This document shows positions 1-15,400 of a stretch of DNA of 64,000 nt, piece by piece. The stretch comes from Panonychus citri (lineage: Eukaryota; Arthropoda; Arachnida; Trombidiformes; Tetranychidae), in contig NW_026515445.1 in NCBI RefSeq assembly GCF_014898815.1, forward strand, positions 1,364,001-1,428,000, read 5' to 3'. The position numbers were made by a program, and so were the translations under genes. The notes under the pieces were generated by a model. The model was not told the origin of the DNA, searched no databases, and was given only the letters and a program-made list of their open reading frames with translations. The stretch's first letter is position 1, and each line of letters begins with the position of its first letter.

Positions 1-3000
1 AGTATAAATTGTTCTGAGCTGTTCTGAGTATTGTACAAGAAATAGATGTGATAGAATCTCAAGAATAACGAGAAAAATATTATATTTTCCTGGAGAAAGG
101 TAAATATACTTTAGGTTATGTTATCCTACTATCATGCTCTTGGAATTCCAACCAATGAATTTGAATATATCCCTTGATGATTAGAGCTGAGAACTTGTTT
201 TCTATCGAATGAGAATGTGAAAAATTCTCAAGATTCTAATAATATCGCAAAAGAAGTGAAATTTATCTATCGAAGAATATGAATAATATTAACTGAAGAC
301 TCGAAAGCAAAGCAATGAAAAGGCTAAAAAAATTTGAAATGACATTCAGATGGGATAGAACATTTTTTCATGGGGAAATTCTTAACATTCTGTCAAATTT
401 TATTCCAAAATTTTAGAAAAGTGGAAAGATAATGTTAATCATAACTAATTTAATTTAATTTAATCACATTCATCTTGACGATAATTGAGACACAATCATG
501 TTAAATATAAGGATCGATGTGAAAATTTTTCGTCTAATTCAAAGTCAAAAAGTTATAAGAAAATAAGATTATAACTTTTGAAAAGTTTTACGAACTTGAA
601 CTATCTCCATTATCATCATGTTAATGCACATTAGTGCTGAGTAATTAGTAATTAGATTTAAATTAATTGAAATCATACATTAAAATAAGATAAATTGAAG
701 ATAATTAGATAGAATTTAATGTAATCAAATGATTAAGTTGATGAGAAAATTTCTTATGACATAAAACAATCAGGCTTTGACTTTTGTCCATTTTTGTTGA
801 TAATATTAATCTTATATTTCAATTAATCTATCAATCAATTGTGATATTAAGCTATTGAAGTGTAATCATAAATTACTGATAAGCATCATGATGATAATAA
901 AAAATACATGAAACTTGAATGGTTATTGTTGTTGTTTTGGTTCTTACCCTGACTGATAATATTCATATCATTATGATAACATGCAATAAATTTCAGGATA
1001 TAAGCTGAACAAGAGAATCGATAGAAGAAAAAGAAAAGAGAAAAGTTCTGAAAGTTACCCTGAATATTACTCAGAGCGGGAAAGAGGAAAAAAACATAAT
1101 AACTGATACTATTTTTATCCACCATGATAACAGTTTTCTGTTCAAACATTTCATGATAATGTGATTATTCAGAAGTTTCATTCAGCATTCATATTTAATA
1201 TAAAAATGTCTCAAGTAATATAATCTAATCTTATTGACTGTTTAATTGATGAACATGATTCTCACGGACTCTTGTAAAAAGTGAAGCTCGTCGTTGTGCC
1301 TTGAGTTTATGGTTGAAATTGAATAACAACTCAAGCCTTTTTCCCGATTCTTGAAACTTTCAGTCCATTGAATCTAATACTTTCCATGTGAAGTCTCAGT
1401 TCTGTAACATTGGTTGACCTGAATGTTGGTGGTTTTATATAAATGTAGCATCTTCATTGAGTGTTATTGTTTCTGATCAACTTTTGATACCAAATGATTT
1501 ATAGTTATCTTGGGAATCATTATCATTGTTTTGTGTATCTATTCATTTGTGTAAAGTTGATAGTTAGTAGTCGGTTGATGGTAGTGTATGAGACAGGAAA
1601 AGAAGAGAATGGAAAAAAAATAGATTCTATTCAAAATTTTGCGAAAAAAAGTTCTAGAGAATTGAAGGATTTGATAAGATTCATTCTGGTTGAGATGCAG
1701 GAGTAGAATCAAAGATTACCCATGAAGTTGGAGCCTCCTGTTGAGACACATCAGGGGATTCAATGTATTTCTATGATATTAATAAAAGTATATCTTGTTT
1801 CAAGTTGATCAGGAAGATGAGATATTGAGTAACATATATGAATACGTTGAGATACTTTTACTTTATCCGTTTCTGCTGAATCATTGAATTTATTTTTTTC
1901 ATGATATCCTGTAAGAATGGGAAACAAGAAATGATGAAAAAAGGGAGATAAATATTGTTTCTTTCGAGGAGATTCTAGTTTTTTATTCATCAATTGTATA
2001 TGTAACTGAGCATCCAAGCAAACATCATGATAGTTACACGATGCAAGTGCCAAAAGATGCTTATCATCTCAAAAGTTCTTGACTCAATATCTTCCTTGTA
2101 GTGGTTTTCATGATAATGTGAAAATATGAGAAGAAAATTTCCCAACTACTAATTCTATGCGGCTAAAAGTTCATTCACTGAACATAATCATATTTGTACT
2201 TCCGTAGAACTGAGAGGCAGGAAAACTATCGAATAAAGAACTTTTTCCAGTCTTATAAAATATCGTTTTGATATATTATCATGTTTTCTATTTTTCCCCA
2301 ATAGAAAACATTATGTCAATGTGATAACATTTTGCTTAGATAAAAGTTCTGACAGAATTCATGTTATATTGTTTCTGTGTTGTTTCTTTGGTGTTGAATT
2401 TGTTTCTTGTTCAATGTTGCCTTGATTTAATACTAACAGTAAATAATAATCAACATGAGTATGTTTAGTCAAAGTGATTTGTGGAAGTGAATATTTGGAG
2501 AAAGTTGAATATTAATATAATAATAATAATACATGAAAATATCTTTTTTTTTCATTTTACTCACTCGATATTGAGATTATTCTGGATTCAATATTATCAT
2601 GGTGGGTTGGATTGTTTCACCTTTAAATTACTTGAGATTTTTACATTATGATATTGATTATTTTTCCTTTCACAAGTTTTAATACTTTTAAAGGACTGGA
2701 ACAGGAATATTCTCACCTTCTCTCTCAGTGTGATAAAAATTCTGATGATATTCTGTTTCATTCCATGTTCATCTAGATCGATAATGAAATGATTTCACTA
2801 TTCGTTCAGTTGAAGGTAACTTTTCATTCTTATCTTTCACGTCGATCTGATTATACTCTTCTGTTTTCCTCTTCGAGCTTCAGCTGATTCTGTCTCTTGG
2901 ATTTCGAAAGAAAAGTCGAATTTTTATCAGTTTTTCTTTTCCTTGGAGAATTTAATCTGATTAGAATGATTCACTAAGAAAGAAGAAAAAAACGAAGGCA

Positions 3001-5060
3001 GAAAATTTTTTTTTTCTTTCAATACATATTCGAGTTTCTCTATCTAGTTCTCTCGAGTCACCTTCGAATTCATTCTGGCTTCTTCTCAACTTAATCTTTA
3101 CCAATGAATCTCTTTTTTTCATTCTCATTCTAACCAACAATTGGTTTATCAAATTGTGAATTAAAGTTATTACGGAACAGTTAACCCGAATAGGATTGAT
3201 GAACCAGTGCAAGTCACGATTCAATGGAAATTTCATTCCCTGGTTTCTAATCAGGTTTAGATAACATTCAATTTCATATCTAATCCAATTTCATGAGATA
3301 ATATTTTATAAACTTCCGAGCTTTTAAATTAGAATTTTTTTAAACAAAAAATGGGATTCTGTAAGTTGATTGTTGTCTTTAAAATGACCTGTTGAATTTC
3401 CGGAATTCTGGTCCGTCTAGAATTGAGAATTTACCAGAAGCTAAAGTTCTTGATATGAACTGAATGAGATAATTAACTTAATTGGGCTGAATTGTGACTC
3501 TAAATTTAGATTCGTTTTGAAGTAATGATCATGAGCATGATGGTTATTCAGTGAGTAACGATGATAATTGAACATTGAATTGAAGATAAAAATTCATTGA
3601 ACCATTAAACCTGAAAAATATCATATTGTTATTATCATCATTGCTTTAATATAATAAAAGGATGATTACTGATGATGAATCAAATGATGATGGTTTTTTT
3701 GGTGAATTCCAATTGAGCAAAGTAGCAAAAGCTATTAAATTAATAGAAATGAACATCGAAAAAAAGTTTTTTTTAACAAAATTAAGGAAACCAAATATAA
3801 ACAAATTGATAAAAATGATCTGTATTTATTTTATGTGAATAACATGAAGATATGACCATCAGGGTCTAGAGTACTGGTCAGTTTATGATGATGGTGACGA
3901 ATGATGAGAAATGAAATAATTTATCAAGTCTGACTTAAGGTCATTAAGTTTTGTTTAACTATGGGCAGTTAATGTACATGAATAGAGGACTTGAAAAAAT
4001 CCTTTTGCTATCAACTGGACAAACCATTTTTTTGCCATTCATTTCATTCATTCATTGACCACTCAATGGACATTGAGTCAGCCAGAAAGAAAAGAAAGAG
4101 ACTCGGATGAAGGACATAAGAAGATGATAAAGATGAGGATGCAGAGAAAAAAAAGAGGACACAGGATATTGTATAAGAAACAAAATGTCACAAGGCAAGT
4201 GAAAAAAACGAGGATGAGGATGAAGATGAAGAAATGAAAATATTGAATGAGATGATGAGGAAAGTATATCATCTTATACAGTTGACTGAATAGTCTTCCT
4301 TTTCATATCCTTTTCTCATAATTTTCCAAGTTATTTTTTCATCCTCATCATCATTATCATGATGATCATCATCACTTTGATAATGTTCTCATCCATTGGT
4401 CATGTGATTAATCTTCAACGGGATAAATGATAAACAATATAAGAATCGATAGCAATTTGATTAGATCCCAAAAAGACAATAACAATGAGAGATCAGAATA
4501 ATGAACAATAAGCGGAAAAAGCAATCATAATTTACAACTAAACAGATGATTAGTGTGATCAGTTAACAATGTGACGATAAAGATGATGATGGTGATGATG
4601 CTCATGACATTGTTCATGGAAATGATCGTGATCGAGATTCAATATGAAGGCCAGAAATGCACACATACATGTAGATCAGGAACAAAGGAGTCGATGAAAG
4701 TGAGGCATTGAAAGATAAGTTCAGCTGATTAATTCATCTTCCAATCATGTTAATAGTTTTCTTATTATTTATTTTGATTGTGTTTTCTTGAAATGAAAAT
4801 TATATTCATATTGTAAAAGGAATGATTCTGTAGACAAGGAGGTGGGATTTGATTGCTTAGTTTTTATCAACTTAAATATCTTGTTGAGCATTTCAATTGT
4901 AATGATATTATTTTGTGCTTTTACTTTTGTTTCCCTTTTGTATTATAAATGATTAATGTTGCGATGAAAATGAAATCGATTGTCAGAATTTTGTGCACAA
5001 AATTCTGAGGGAAAGCGAAGAAAGTCCTCAGTTCGAGATTTATACCCAGGAAGGATAAAC

Positions 5061-5095
<35 letters not shown>

Positions 5096-5413
5096 GAATT
5101 CACCCACACTGATAGAGAAAAACAAAAAATCAGCTCAGAATTTTGGAGATTAATGTATTTCTCTGGTGAAAGTCAAGTTCAACAACAACCATAATAATAG
5201 TAATGATACACCAACAATTCATGATAATGTTCATTGGTGTATTATGTTTATCTAAAAGTTACAGAATAATCAGATTGTCAGGATAAATGATTGATCAAAA
5301 TGATTTTCATTCTGATTTGGATAATTTATCGTCTATCATGAATATCAGTTGATGCTTTTTCTTTCTCCATCGTTAACAATTAAAAGCTAATTTTCTATTC
5401 TTTTCAATTTCAG
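1..5413. other. Non-coding stretch, probably intron of the Dscam-like gene
   Basis: No coding segment with recognisable family character is visible on either strand. The sequence is AT-rich with many GATGA/TCATC runs and short A/T tracts. The first recognisable exon of the Dscam-like gene starts at 5414 in phase 1, so an upstream exon ending with one extra base must exist. I could not find it here. The Ig-domain exons expected upstream are therefore probably outside the window. Confidence 0.5.
5064..5094. repeat. (CT)n microsatellite
   Basis: Uninterrupted CT dinucleotide run of about 31 bases. Confidence 0.95.
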
Positions 5414-6404
5414 ATGAACCCGATGCTCCAAATGGCCTGAAGATCAGCAAGGTTGGAAGTCGAAGCTTCCAAATCCAATGGAATGAGCCTTTTAATGGGA
5501 ACAATTTGATTAAAAAATATATCATCAATTATAAACCTGAGAACGGTAAATATTATATAATGAACGGTAAAAAAGTTTCATCATCAGAACAATTTTATAT
5601 AACATTTGGAAAATATTTACCAACGAATTTGATAAAGTTTTGTTTTTATCCTTTTCTTTGTTATTGTTACTGAATCAACAAGATTAAATTGTTGAAATTA
5701 GAAATTAAATAAGATCAACAATTTACTTGGCAATGACTTTGATTCTCCTGTTCTCATCCAATGACAGATTAAATAAAAATCATGATTAAAATGATTATCA
5801 TCTATCATGGATTCAGATGCTATTGACTTATTGATCTTTTCTCTTCTCCCATGATGAAACTCAGATGAGATAAAGTTCAGATGAATTGTAAGCAAGTGTT
5901 CACTTCACTTGAGATTACAAAGTTTAAATTGAAATATAAACTTTTTTCTCTTCGAATCGAAAACCAAACAAGGATTCTGTTGTTTTTTCACCTTTGTTTG
6001 AATTTGGGGCTTACAACTGTTCCGAACAAAGCTGAAAATAATCATGATTATTATTTGTTCTGAAAAGTTTCAAAGTTTTTAAGATGAATTCACTTGGACA
6101 TTTAATTTCACCAATTGAATCATCTATAATATCATGAGCTTCATCTATACCTGACAGAATTTCTGATTTATATCGTTGATACTCTCTAATATTGTCTCGC
6201 ATTTTCTTCCCTTGATATCTCATTATCGTTAAATAGGAATATGGGAAACTAATGGGAAGGAAATTATCATGGAACCCACTCGAAGTGAGGCAATGATTCG
6301 AGGTCTGTCACCGAAGACAAGTTATCATGTTAGAGTTCGAGCAGAAAATGATTATGGTAAAAGTGGTTGGAGTGAAATTGTTCCTGTTACAACTGATGAA
6401 GAAG
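5414..6404 (+). CDS. Dscam-like: two exons coding the first FN3 domain
   Basis: Exon 5414-5545 (acceptor CAG at 5411-5413, donor GTAAAT) reads DEPDAPNGLKISKVG... through an IQW...NEP core to YKPEN. Exon 6237-6404 (acceptor TAG, donor GTAAGT) continues GIWETNGKE and ends VPVTTDEE. Both junctions are phase 1 and rebuild a glycine codon. The conserved FN3 tryptophan and the LSPKTSYHVRVRAENDYG strand are present. By similarity this is Dscam FN1. The intron between them is 691 bp. Confidence 0.85.
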
Positions 6405-9400
6405 GTAAGTTGACAAATTGGGACATTATCACCTTAAATAGAACCAGTTAGATGATCAACTGATAATGGTGATGATTATGATGATCATAATGATCAATTT
6501 ACTATTAAGGGTCTTAACCCTCAGGCTCAAACAATAAGCTTATCAACTTGTCTCACAGTTTTCAGTAGTTTCGGTCAATCTGTTTGTGCCATTAAATCAA
6601 CCATTTTACTGAGATAATGACACGGAAATCGTTTCCTCCATGTTGTTATATCAACTTTGAACAAAGAATATTGAATATTTCAAGAATTGAATTTTTATTT
6701 TACTTGGGAATTGAAAATCGACTCACCAATGTCGAGAACAATTTCCGTTACTCAATATTCAAACAGATTTTCTCTGAATAAATACATATCATATTACACT
6801 GGTATTATTTACGATTCCATGTTTCAGATCAATCCCACTATTCAAATGATAAGTTCGATAACAATAAAAATCGAGTGAAGCAAACGATTTTCGGTATTAT
6901 TTCTTAATTTCCTTGAAGTTATTTTCATTGATTAGTTAACATTAAATCATCTGGTCAAGTTGAAAGAATAAGGTGACTAACCTCAACTGTAAAAGCTAAT
7001 GGACATTGTGTCTTTTTCAGATATTAGGTAGATGAATGTTGGATTTCAATGGAACCCAAAAATGGGTTCGAGCTGTAACTTGATTGAATGAGTTGATTGG
7101 AAGAGTAAAAATTGAAAAAGAAAGAGACGATTGATGATAAAAGAAAGAGAAATGATAATGTGTGTGGTGAAAAGGTGTGTACCAAGAAAAGTGTCAGAAT
7201 GAAATTAAAGCTTATTGAGGTTCAAAGGTGAAAATAAAAGATTTTGTGATAAATTTTCCTGAGTGGTATAAGTATAAGGTTCAGTATTCTTGGTGGGAAA
7301 GTAAAGTCTGATTACATGACAACAACTGAACAACCAGTTTCATCTAATCATATGTATTAACTATCAGCACTTTGAAATGATCCGAACCATTTTCCCTCAA
7401 CTTCTGATATTAATTTACTCATTTAAAGCTGAATCAAGATTCTAGATTAAGATTAAAGGTCAAGTTGAATGGAAATATTGAAAAATAATTTTTAACAAAG
7501 ATTCTCATGGGAGAGGATATACACCGAGACTTGCAAGTTTGCTTATTTAAAATTGATTCATATTGTCCATTCAACTTTAATTTGGTTACAAACTCGATAA
7601 CCAAAGTTATCAATGAATTGATTATCTAGTCTCTTGCCTGAAGATACTTTGAACTCGCATTGATTTTAATAGTTCAACTGTTACTCAAAATTCAGCGTAT
7701 TCGGAGTTTAAATCAATTTAATTATTTTATTATTTTCATTTTTGGATTTTTCAACGGTTCTTATTACCATGAGTGTTGATTTATTCATTGAATTGAATGA
7801 TGATAATAATGGCTCATGAATCATGATGAAATATGATTGCAATTTCAAATTGGTAAGTTTATCATAAACTATATAATTATATTATGTATTTTGAGAATAG
7901 GAAACGATTGAAATGCTAGAATTGATAGTAAAGGCTTAAGGCAATATTATCTTTGGTATTAAGGTTGGACTTAGAAAAGGATTTGAGTGAATGTAGGGAA
8001 TGGATCTATCATTTGATTACCAATGAGCTTAAACATGGAAGGACTTTAATCTAAAGGTTGGCCACAGGGAGGGAAGTTTTCGGGATGGAAGATGAGGAAG
8101 AGAAAGAAAAAGAAAAAGGAGGAAGAACCATTTCTAAGTATTAGTTAAGTTTTACTTCTGATCTTAAGGTCTCTTGTTATATATAATGTTAATACCATTA
8201 GATGATGATGAAGATGCTGATGATGAGGTGCAACTAGAAACTATCATGATAATATTGAAGTAAAAATGTATGTTGATGTTATACTCAATGGATTCAGTGA
8301 ATCAACTGTCAATTAGAAGCTCAATTCACTGTATATTTAGAGTTGAAGACTTATAACACTTTCACCTAAAATAAACAAGATGAATCCTTTATTAGGAACA
8401 TTCATCCTAATCATCGTCATCATTATCATCTTAATCTTGATCATCATTTTTGTTTACCTATATGGTGGTAAGCAAACAATTTATTCATTCGCTCAAAAAA
8501 TGACTAACTTTATTTTCATTTGATTATCTAATCAGTTCCAGATAACCCACCGAGTCACCTTCAGGTTTCCGCCACTGGATCAACAAGCATCAGAGTTTCA
8601 TGGCAGGTAAGTGATCATCTTGAGCATCTTCAGTAACCTAAATCAATTGATTCCAACTGATTTGATTTCTTCAATCGAATGATGATAAAGAGAACTTATG
8701 ATAAATTTGAGATTCTATTGACCATGTTTCTTAGAAATATCGAAAAGTACCAAGAACTCGAAATTTTATCATTCATTTTCCAATCATTATCTAAAATCCT
8801 CATGGTAAATTGAGCCAAATTTTAGTAAATTGTTTGGTATTATCTTGAGCTCACTGGATTGGAATTTAATTCACAAAATAAATGCTATTTATTTGAGTTA
8901 AAGCTCTTTCAAACACAAGTTATCTGAAAACTATTAGATAAAAAGCTACAACGATTACGATCGTGATAATCATGAGGATAATAATCATAATCATGAGGAT
9001 GGAGATAAATATTATACGATAAGTTTTGTATTTTTGTTTGAACTCATCCAATTGGAATATCCTCTCAGGCTTGACCAGAGTATTAATGTAAGCATGAGAC
9101 GGTTTACCTGGAAAATGACTAAAGCTGAATATGAATTCAAAGGATACAATCTCAAGTAAAATCATCCGATTATCAGAACTGGAGAGACCTTTTTGTTTGA
9201 TTGAAAAGCAACAAGACTTTACGTAAATTTTGATCGCAAAATACAAATTATCTTTACTGTTTGACAAAAAAAAAACTCAGAATTAGATGATATGAAGCTG
9301 CTAAATCATGAAAATTTAATTTTAATATAATTTTTCTAGTTCTAAGCTTTAGATCATAAGTCCAATCGAAATTTCTGGATAATATTTATGATGTTTACTT

Positions 9401-12400
9401 GCAGTGAGAAAAAAACTCAAGCTTGTATGGAAAAGACTAAATTTCTTTTATAAGTCAACAGATAATCTTAATTTATTGTCAATAAAATGTTTCATAGAAT
9501 GAATGAAAAATTAATTGAGAAGATAAATTTGAGAGGGAGAAAAACTTTACATGAATTCAGGATAATTTCATGAAAGTTTTCATCAATTTTTTTCTTTGAA
9601 CAATAGTAATAGGAGGGAAAATATTACTATGATAAAAAATGAGTAGAATATGAAATCAGGGGAAAGAATGTTCAATTCTCGGAATTATAAACATGAATTC
9701 GTGAGGAAATCAATCTTATTGTATTATCAGTTCTAAGTGATAATTTTGCGCAATTTACATAGATGGTTGACAGAACTTGATGCAGAACTGAATATTATCA
9801 ATACGCATAAAGAAAGAATAGCAGATATGTAAGCTCTGTCAACTTTACGGTCCCACTATTGTCAACTTGTTTTCACACAATTATTAATAGTGAATGAAAT
9901 TTATTCATTTTCTGCAGGCACCTTTGTCCAAACATCGCACCAACACCGTAACTGGCTATTATATTGGCTACAAGAAAATGGAGGACAAAAGAAGTGGCTC
10001 ATTTATATTCAAAACAGTGAAATCGGAGCCAAATAAGCAGCACTTCAGTGAGGAGATCACGGGTCTTGATAAACTAACCAAATACACGGTTGTGGTTCAA
10101 GCTTATAACAACAAAGGTGCTGGTCCATTATCTGAGGAACTTTATATTGGAACCACTGAGTATGATAAACCAGGAGCACCTAATCTCAAGATAATCTCAA
10201 TCACTTCTCACACAATTGAAATTGCTTGGGATCCACCCACTGATGATAATCCAGTGTTTGGTTATTTTGTGAGATACAAGAAACAGGATGAACATACTTG
10301 GCTTGAGAATCAGGTTGCTGGTGATGTAAACAGTAATACCATCATTGGACTTGATTGCGGGACACCCTATCATGTATCACTTCTTGCCTACAACTCAATG
10401 GGACGAGGTAAAATGTCTGACATTGTCTCTGTCAAAACTCAAGGCTCAACTCCTAGACCACCGGAAAAGGAAACACTTATAACATCCAATTCAACCTTTC
10501 TCGCTATTCATCTTTCATCTTGGATTGACAGTGATTGTTTGATTGATTATTTTTCGTTACAATATAAGAAGGATAAAAGTGAATTATGGACTAAATTAGA
10601 AGAAGGGTCATTCATTACGGATAAAATTCTCTACATAAAAGGCTTAGAACCTGCATGTTGGTATAATATTTGGATATCAGCACGTAATGGAGCCGGAACC
10701 ACGGAAGCTGAATATAAGATTGCCACTTTGACTGAAAATGGAGGTGAGTTCATGTTGACGATATTTTAATGATATTTTATCAGTTGAATAGGTTTTCACC
10801 ATAATCAGGGTTATGATTAAATGACATTTCAATTTAAATGATATTTTGGATTCTGTTGTTGAAACAAAGTGATAAATTATTTGGTTACTTTGTGAATATG
10901 ATAAATTGTTGTTCTACTTTTTTCTTGTTCTTTGAAAAGTTCAAACCACAATTCAGTTGAAAGTCCATTTGGAGGGTGAAAAATGTTAGAATATTTAATA
11001 TTACAACTATTTTTCAATGGGGTTTATCCTTTCATTTTTACTCGAATATCATTCCCTTCAGTTACAAAAAGATTTTTCGCGGATTTTCATTCTCATGAAA
11101 TTTTCCAAATCGAAGAAATTTTTTCTATTTTAAACTATCACCATTGAAGATAAAGTTATCAGATCATCAATTAGAAATCAAAGCATAATTATCATGGAAT
11201 ATGAAATGAAACTTGCACAGAGAATTCCTGAATAGTGTGACTATTTCAAGTAGTTACCTGAGGTTGAATGGAAGCAGTTGCTTTATGATAATGAGTCAGT
11301 TTTATTTTTAGCATTCATATTAGGTTAACAAGCATGAAGGTATTCATGGGTTTCAGACTGAAAGTTATTCATACGCGAATAAATTATTTCTTATTCTGAT
11401 CATTAAACGATTATTGTGATTATGAAACCCCCTAAACTATGTAAATCATAATAACATTGAAACGATAAAAGGTAAGGTAAGAATAGAGCAAATCAAAAAT
11501 GATGTAATCGCTATTATTTATTAGGAAAAAAACTTTGATAAAGTATCGAGAAAAAAATTTGAATGAATCAAACCGATGATAATTATAATAGGGGATAATT
11601 GGATTTATAGAACTTTTCAAAAGAAGATCAAATTGTTCCTACATTATTTATCTCGAAAATAGAAATGATTATAAAAAGATTATCATGAAGAGAACGAGAA
11701 AATTGTCATCATATTCCATGAGAAAATCAAAGTAAATGAGAGAAAAGAAGAAAAAAACTAATGTCAAACTTTAATCTAGAACTTTTGCTCTTCTTCCAAT
11801 TTTCGAGTCTTAGACTCTCATCCTTGATCCCTCATCTTCCTCACCCACATTTCTCATCCTCATCTTCATTGTACTTCTTTATCCCATTAGTTTCTGTGTA
11901 TAAAAACACAGAATTTCTTGATTTATGATAAGAGAAGGAGAAAAAAAATCCTTTCTTTATGAGGCAAAACCATTTTGTCGTATATAATATAATACATTTT
12001 ATCCTGAACACACTGAACTTTTGGGTGGAAGCAAAAAACCACTGAACAACATGAAGATGATGAAGCTCAGTTTAGCTTGAAAATTTAGCTCATTAGATTC
12101 TTGTGATTCTGTATTTGAATAGAAAACTGAATTTTATCAAACAGAATAAAGAGCTTCATATTCAAAGTGAATCCTCGGGATGATGGTGATGAAGATGACG
12201 GGGAATAAAATTTTCTCCTTCCCTAATCATCATGATTATTATTCTCATAACTATTGTAATATTTTTATTCATAAGCTACTTTTCATATTGATCAATCAAA
12301 GGCAAAAATCAGCAAGTGAAATATGATTAATAAAATCAATTCCCTGTGAGCCTCATGTAACTCACTTCGATTAAAAATGCATATCACTTATTACAATTAT

Positions 12401-15400
12401 TATTCAATTGTTTGCTCATTATTAATAATCAAATAAATAGATTAAATATTGTAAAAGAAAATTGAGGCGAAAAAAGTTCTGAAGATAAATAATCTGCAAT
12501 CTTCGACATGATGAAACTCAGATTCGCTGAGATGAACATGTGACACTCATACAATAGATTCATTCATGGTAAAAACTCTCCATCTTTTAATCAAAGAATA
12601 AAGAAAAAACTGGAAATCAGTTCAGATTCGTCTTCAAATTAACCAAATCCATCGACTCGTTGATAGTAAATTTCTCGATTCCAATCAGTTCGAAATTCAT
12701 CTCAAATTTTATCACGAAAAGAACAAATTATTAAGCTGTCACTTGACTAATAATGAATATCGATAACTTTTTCTCTCCTTTTCCCAATAATTATCTCTTC
12801 ATCTTCAGAGTACCTTCATCAACAGGGTGATTCTTCAAATGCTCAAATCATTTCGTTAATAGTGCCTGTTATATCTTCCTTTGCCATTTTATTCGCTCTC
12901 ATAATTACAACTTTCGCACTTGTTTATTGTCATAACAAATCGAGATCACCGTCAATCCAATGTGAGTATTACAAGTCATTAATGATTCACTTTAATGGTA
13001 ATCCGAAGGCAAATTAATATAAATTAACTCATTAACTTTCATATTGTGGATTCTTTTTTCATTATTTTCTCCATCGTTGAATTCATTCATCATTCTCATG
13101 ATAATCATTATAATAGTGAAAGAAAAATTCAATTCATTTTCATCATAATGTAGAAATTATCATGATTATTGTCACTTATCTTATAAAACTTTTACTCATT
13201 TACATCATGACCAATCTCTCATTATCAAATGATGTAATATTATCATCTGAACATCTAATTTATTTTCATCTTATTTTCATCTTTTACTTTAAATATTGAT
13301 AATCAAACTTATCATATTTTCCTTTATCAAATCTTGACGTGTCGTTTTTGATTGTGTTTCAAATTAAATTGAATTAGATGGAGCTTCGTCTTGTGGTGAA
13401 AGTCAACCTAAATCTGAATGTCTTGCCTTGGATGATATTTCATTGGGTAAACCTAATTTCATGGATGGTTATTCAAGATCAGATGGACTCTCCGATCCAG
13501 AGGCTATTTACTTAGCTTCACCTTATGCATCTTCACGCCTTGGGACATCAGTGATGACAGAGTCAACAGATCAACTAAGAGAGGCGCATCTTCAGCATCA
13601 TCAACAATCACAACAACAACAACGTCAAAGTCTCAGTAAACATTTGCTTCCACGTAACTCGTTGCAATCAAGTAACACTTATGATGTTCCCCAGCAACGG
13701 AATCTGCCAGCGAAAAGCACAGTAAGAGGTGTAACTTCAATAGTACAAATTATTGAGCTTTTTTATTCCTCAATTCAGAAAATATTATGACAGTTATTGA
13801 ACTTTTAGCTATTGATCAATATGCTTATCGAAATTCGGTTTTAATCATTTCAGTTAAGAATTTTTATCGTGTATCTTATCACCATATCATGAAATGTGAT
13901 CTTTCAGAATGCAGATTTATCTAAGTTATGATTTTAGTTTTTTTTTCATTCCTTTCATCGTCTATCTCAAATCTCTGAGTAATTTATTATCAATCAATCA
14001 AATGATGCTTACTCACTATCGAAATACTATCAAAATAATGATAAGTAAAACCTTGAGTCTACTGGATGAGTGAAATATGAGAACTGAAAATTTGTATTGA
14101 AATTCATTCTTTGAGAACAAAAGTTTCCATTCAAAAGATTAGATTCTTTTTCCTTTTCTAATGGTGGAAACTGAAATTGCCTCCATGAAGTAGCTCAATA
14201 TTTGAAGAAAATGTGAAGAAAAAACAAAAAAACAATAAAAAACAATTGATGCTGGTCAACAAGCTCATCCGGGAATCGGAAGTGATGACAAAGAGCTTCC
14301 TTCCGGTAAATGTTAGATTAAATATCATCTCTTTTATGATCAACATTATGAAGATATTCATATAATGTGTGTTCGTGGGTATTATAATATTTATGTATAG
14401 GTGATGGGAACTGGATGACAAAGAGAAGTGAAAATGTCACTTTTATCTGAATATAATTTTTCATTCTGAAACCATGATGCTGAATATTGAATTATAGGTA
14501 TTTTTCAGAACGAAAGAAAAGACGAAACAACAAAAAAGATAATATTGATAATGATGAATATGATCAGAATTGAAGAATATTATGAGTGAGACGATATTCG
14601 AAATCATTAAGGCAAAAAGAGAAAGAAAGAGAGATGGAGGGAGAAAGTGAAATGATAGAAAAATACCTCAACATGAAGACAGAAAAAGATGATAAGGGAT
14701 GGAGAGAAAAAGATGAAGATAATAATGAAAAAGAAAGAAAGAGAAAGAAAGAAAAGCCTCAAATAGATGTGATATTTTATCCTCCTCTCAAAATGATAAA
14801 TCCATTTGAAGTCGACATTGTAATCCATATTTGTGAATCATTTTTATCTTCCTTTTGTTTTCCTCATCGTCTCACTCTTCAATGATTTTCGTCTCTCTCT
14901 CTCTCTCTCTTACTTCCACTTCTTGTGGATGTCAAAATGTGTGAGTTACTTTCACAGAAGAAATAAAAAAGATTTCGAAATGAATGAAATAGATGTTTAA
15001 ACGGTGTATTTCAATCATTTTTTATCTCTTTCCAGAGTCATGTTGATAGTTTTGATGGTGATCATCATCATGAGGATTCATGAAATGACCTCGGTCAATC
15101 AGTATTTATCTCTATCAGGATTTTCTTTTTTTTCATATTCTATTACAATAGTAATCATCATAGTAATAACTCTGGTGATGATCAGATTTTCATCCGATAT
15201 ATTATAAGATAAATAATAGTAAATGATAAATGTTTTGAAAGGTTTCAATTCAATTTTCGGTATAAATTTAATGGATTGGATTTTAAATGTATTTCAACAT
15301 TTTCTTCATCTCAGCATTAGAAACATTAAATATCATGATATTAAAAGTTCTCGGATCACAATTTACTTTAGGAATGAGATAATATTTTCCGTTTGAATAT

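Noticed and set aside
14586..14885. 99-codon plus-strand frame within the Dscam-like intron
   Set aside because: Lys/Glu repeats from AGA/GAA-rich DNA, with no splice context linking it to the gene.
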